NCBI GenBank assembly: GCA_013002535.1
Contig: JABDJK010000017.1
Coordinates: 1 to 64,000 of the forward strand
Length of the DNA stretch: 64,000 nucleotides
DNA from: Hyphococcus sp.
GTDB lineage: Bacteria > Pseudomonadota > Alphaproteobacteria > Caulobacterales > Parvularculaceae
Direction: 5' to 3'
A program made the translations under genes and the position numbers. The notes under the pieces are model-generated. The model saw nothing but the letters and a program-made list of their open reading frames with translations. It was not told the DNA's origin and ran no database searches. Below, one piece after another: positions 63,884-64,000 of this stretch; position 1 is the first letter of the stretch; every line of letters begins with the position of its first letter.

Positions 63884-64000
63884 ATGCGAACCGCTACGCA
63901 CAGCGTACGCCGAGAAAAACGGATGTCTATCACAGACCCGCGCTGTGCAATTCGGGGCATGTTCTGGCGACGAGAAAAATGGCGCTATAGGGCGGGCTGA

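Noticed and set aside
63884-64000. 38-codon ORF MRTATHSVRREKRM to the last base
   Set aside because: It starts immediately after the -10 palindrome, where the transcript should begin, has no ribosome site and no recognisable feature; it may be leader sequence.
1-64000. CRISPR array, prophage genes, rRNA operon
   Set aside because: No regularly spaced direct repeats, no phage structural or integrase genes apart from the IS481 transposase, and no rRNA-like sequence were seen.

Overview
The window is a piece of an alphaproteobacterial chromosome, GC-rich (roughly 55-60% by eye) and densely coded. The evidence for the group is the conserved block lpxD-fabZ-lpxA-lpxI-lpxB, the use of LpxI, the pairs UPF0262/DUF2948 and lexA-comEC-gltX-gltA, and LexA boxes of the alphaproteobacterial type GTTC-N7-GTTC. 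A SidA-like SOS peptide next to dnaE and a ZnuD-like TonB receptor suggest a Caulobacterales/Parvularculales-like organism, but genus cannot be fixed from sequence alone.

Layout. 1-1.7 kb: start of an indolepyruvate-ferredoxin-oxidoreductase-like gene that leaves the window, an intact IS481-family element, and tRNA-Trp. 1.8-17 kb (minus strand): a long envelope and translation block read rpsB, tsf, pyrH, frr, uppS, cdsA, dxr, rseP, bamA, skp/ompH, lpxD, fabZ, lpxA, lpxI, lpxB. It makes isoprenoid and phospholipid precursors, lipid A and the outer-membrane assembly machinery. 17-23.5 kb: a DUF535 gene of lower GC, dnaE, a 31-codon-class membrane peptide under a LexA-type promoter, an acyltransferase and small membrane proteins. 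23.5-29.9 kb: threonine synthase with a TPR protein, 3-hydroxybutyrate dehydrogenase with a patatin-like lipase, and a ZnuD-like metal-uptake receptor with a small periplasmic companion. 30-38 kb: yacG, RNase E/G, maf, infA, LMW phosphatase, UPF0262, then a plus-strand insert (DUF481, trhO, gst), DUF2948, murA and a small basic protein. 38-54 kb: tRNA-Thr, a HEPN-like gene, hydrolase, tpiA, ppiD-trpE, two exported hydrolases, a divergent polysaccharide deacetylase, trpGDC, plsC, lexA. 53.3-54.5 kb: a wrecked comEC. 54.6-58.4 kb: gltX, gltA and a DUF2807 protein. 58.6-63.8 kb: the histidine-degradation operon hutIHU plus an alpha/beta hydrolase. A strong-looking promoter lies at the right edge.

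Most of the window is housekeeping. The most interesting items are the tiny membrane-protein gene upstream of dnaE whose promoter carries two LexA boxes in the same geometry as lexA itself (a candidate SOS cell-division inhibitor), the decayed comEC, the HEPN-motif protein beside tRNA-Thr, and the metal-receptor cassette with an operator-like palindrome over its -10. I see no CRISPR array, prophage, rRNA operon or toxin-antitoxin pair.
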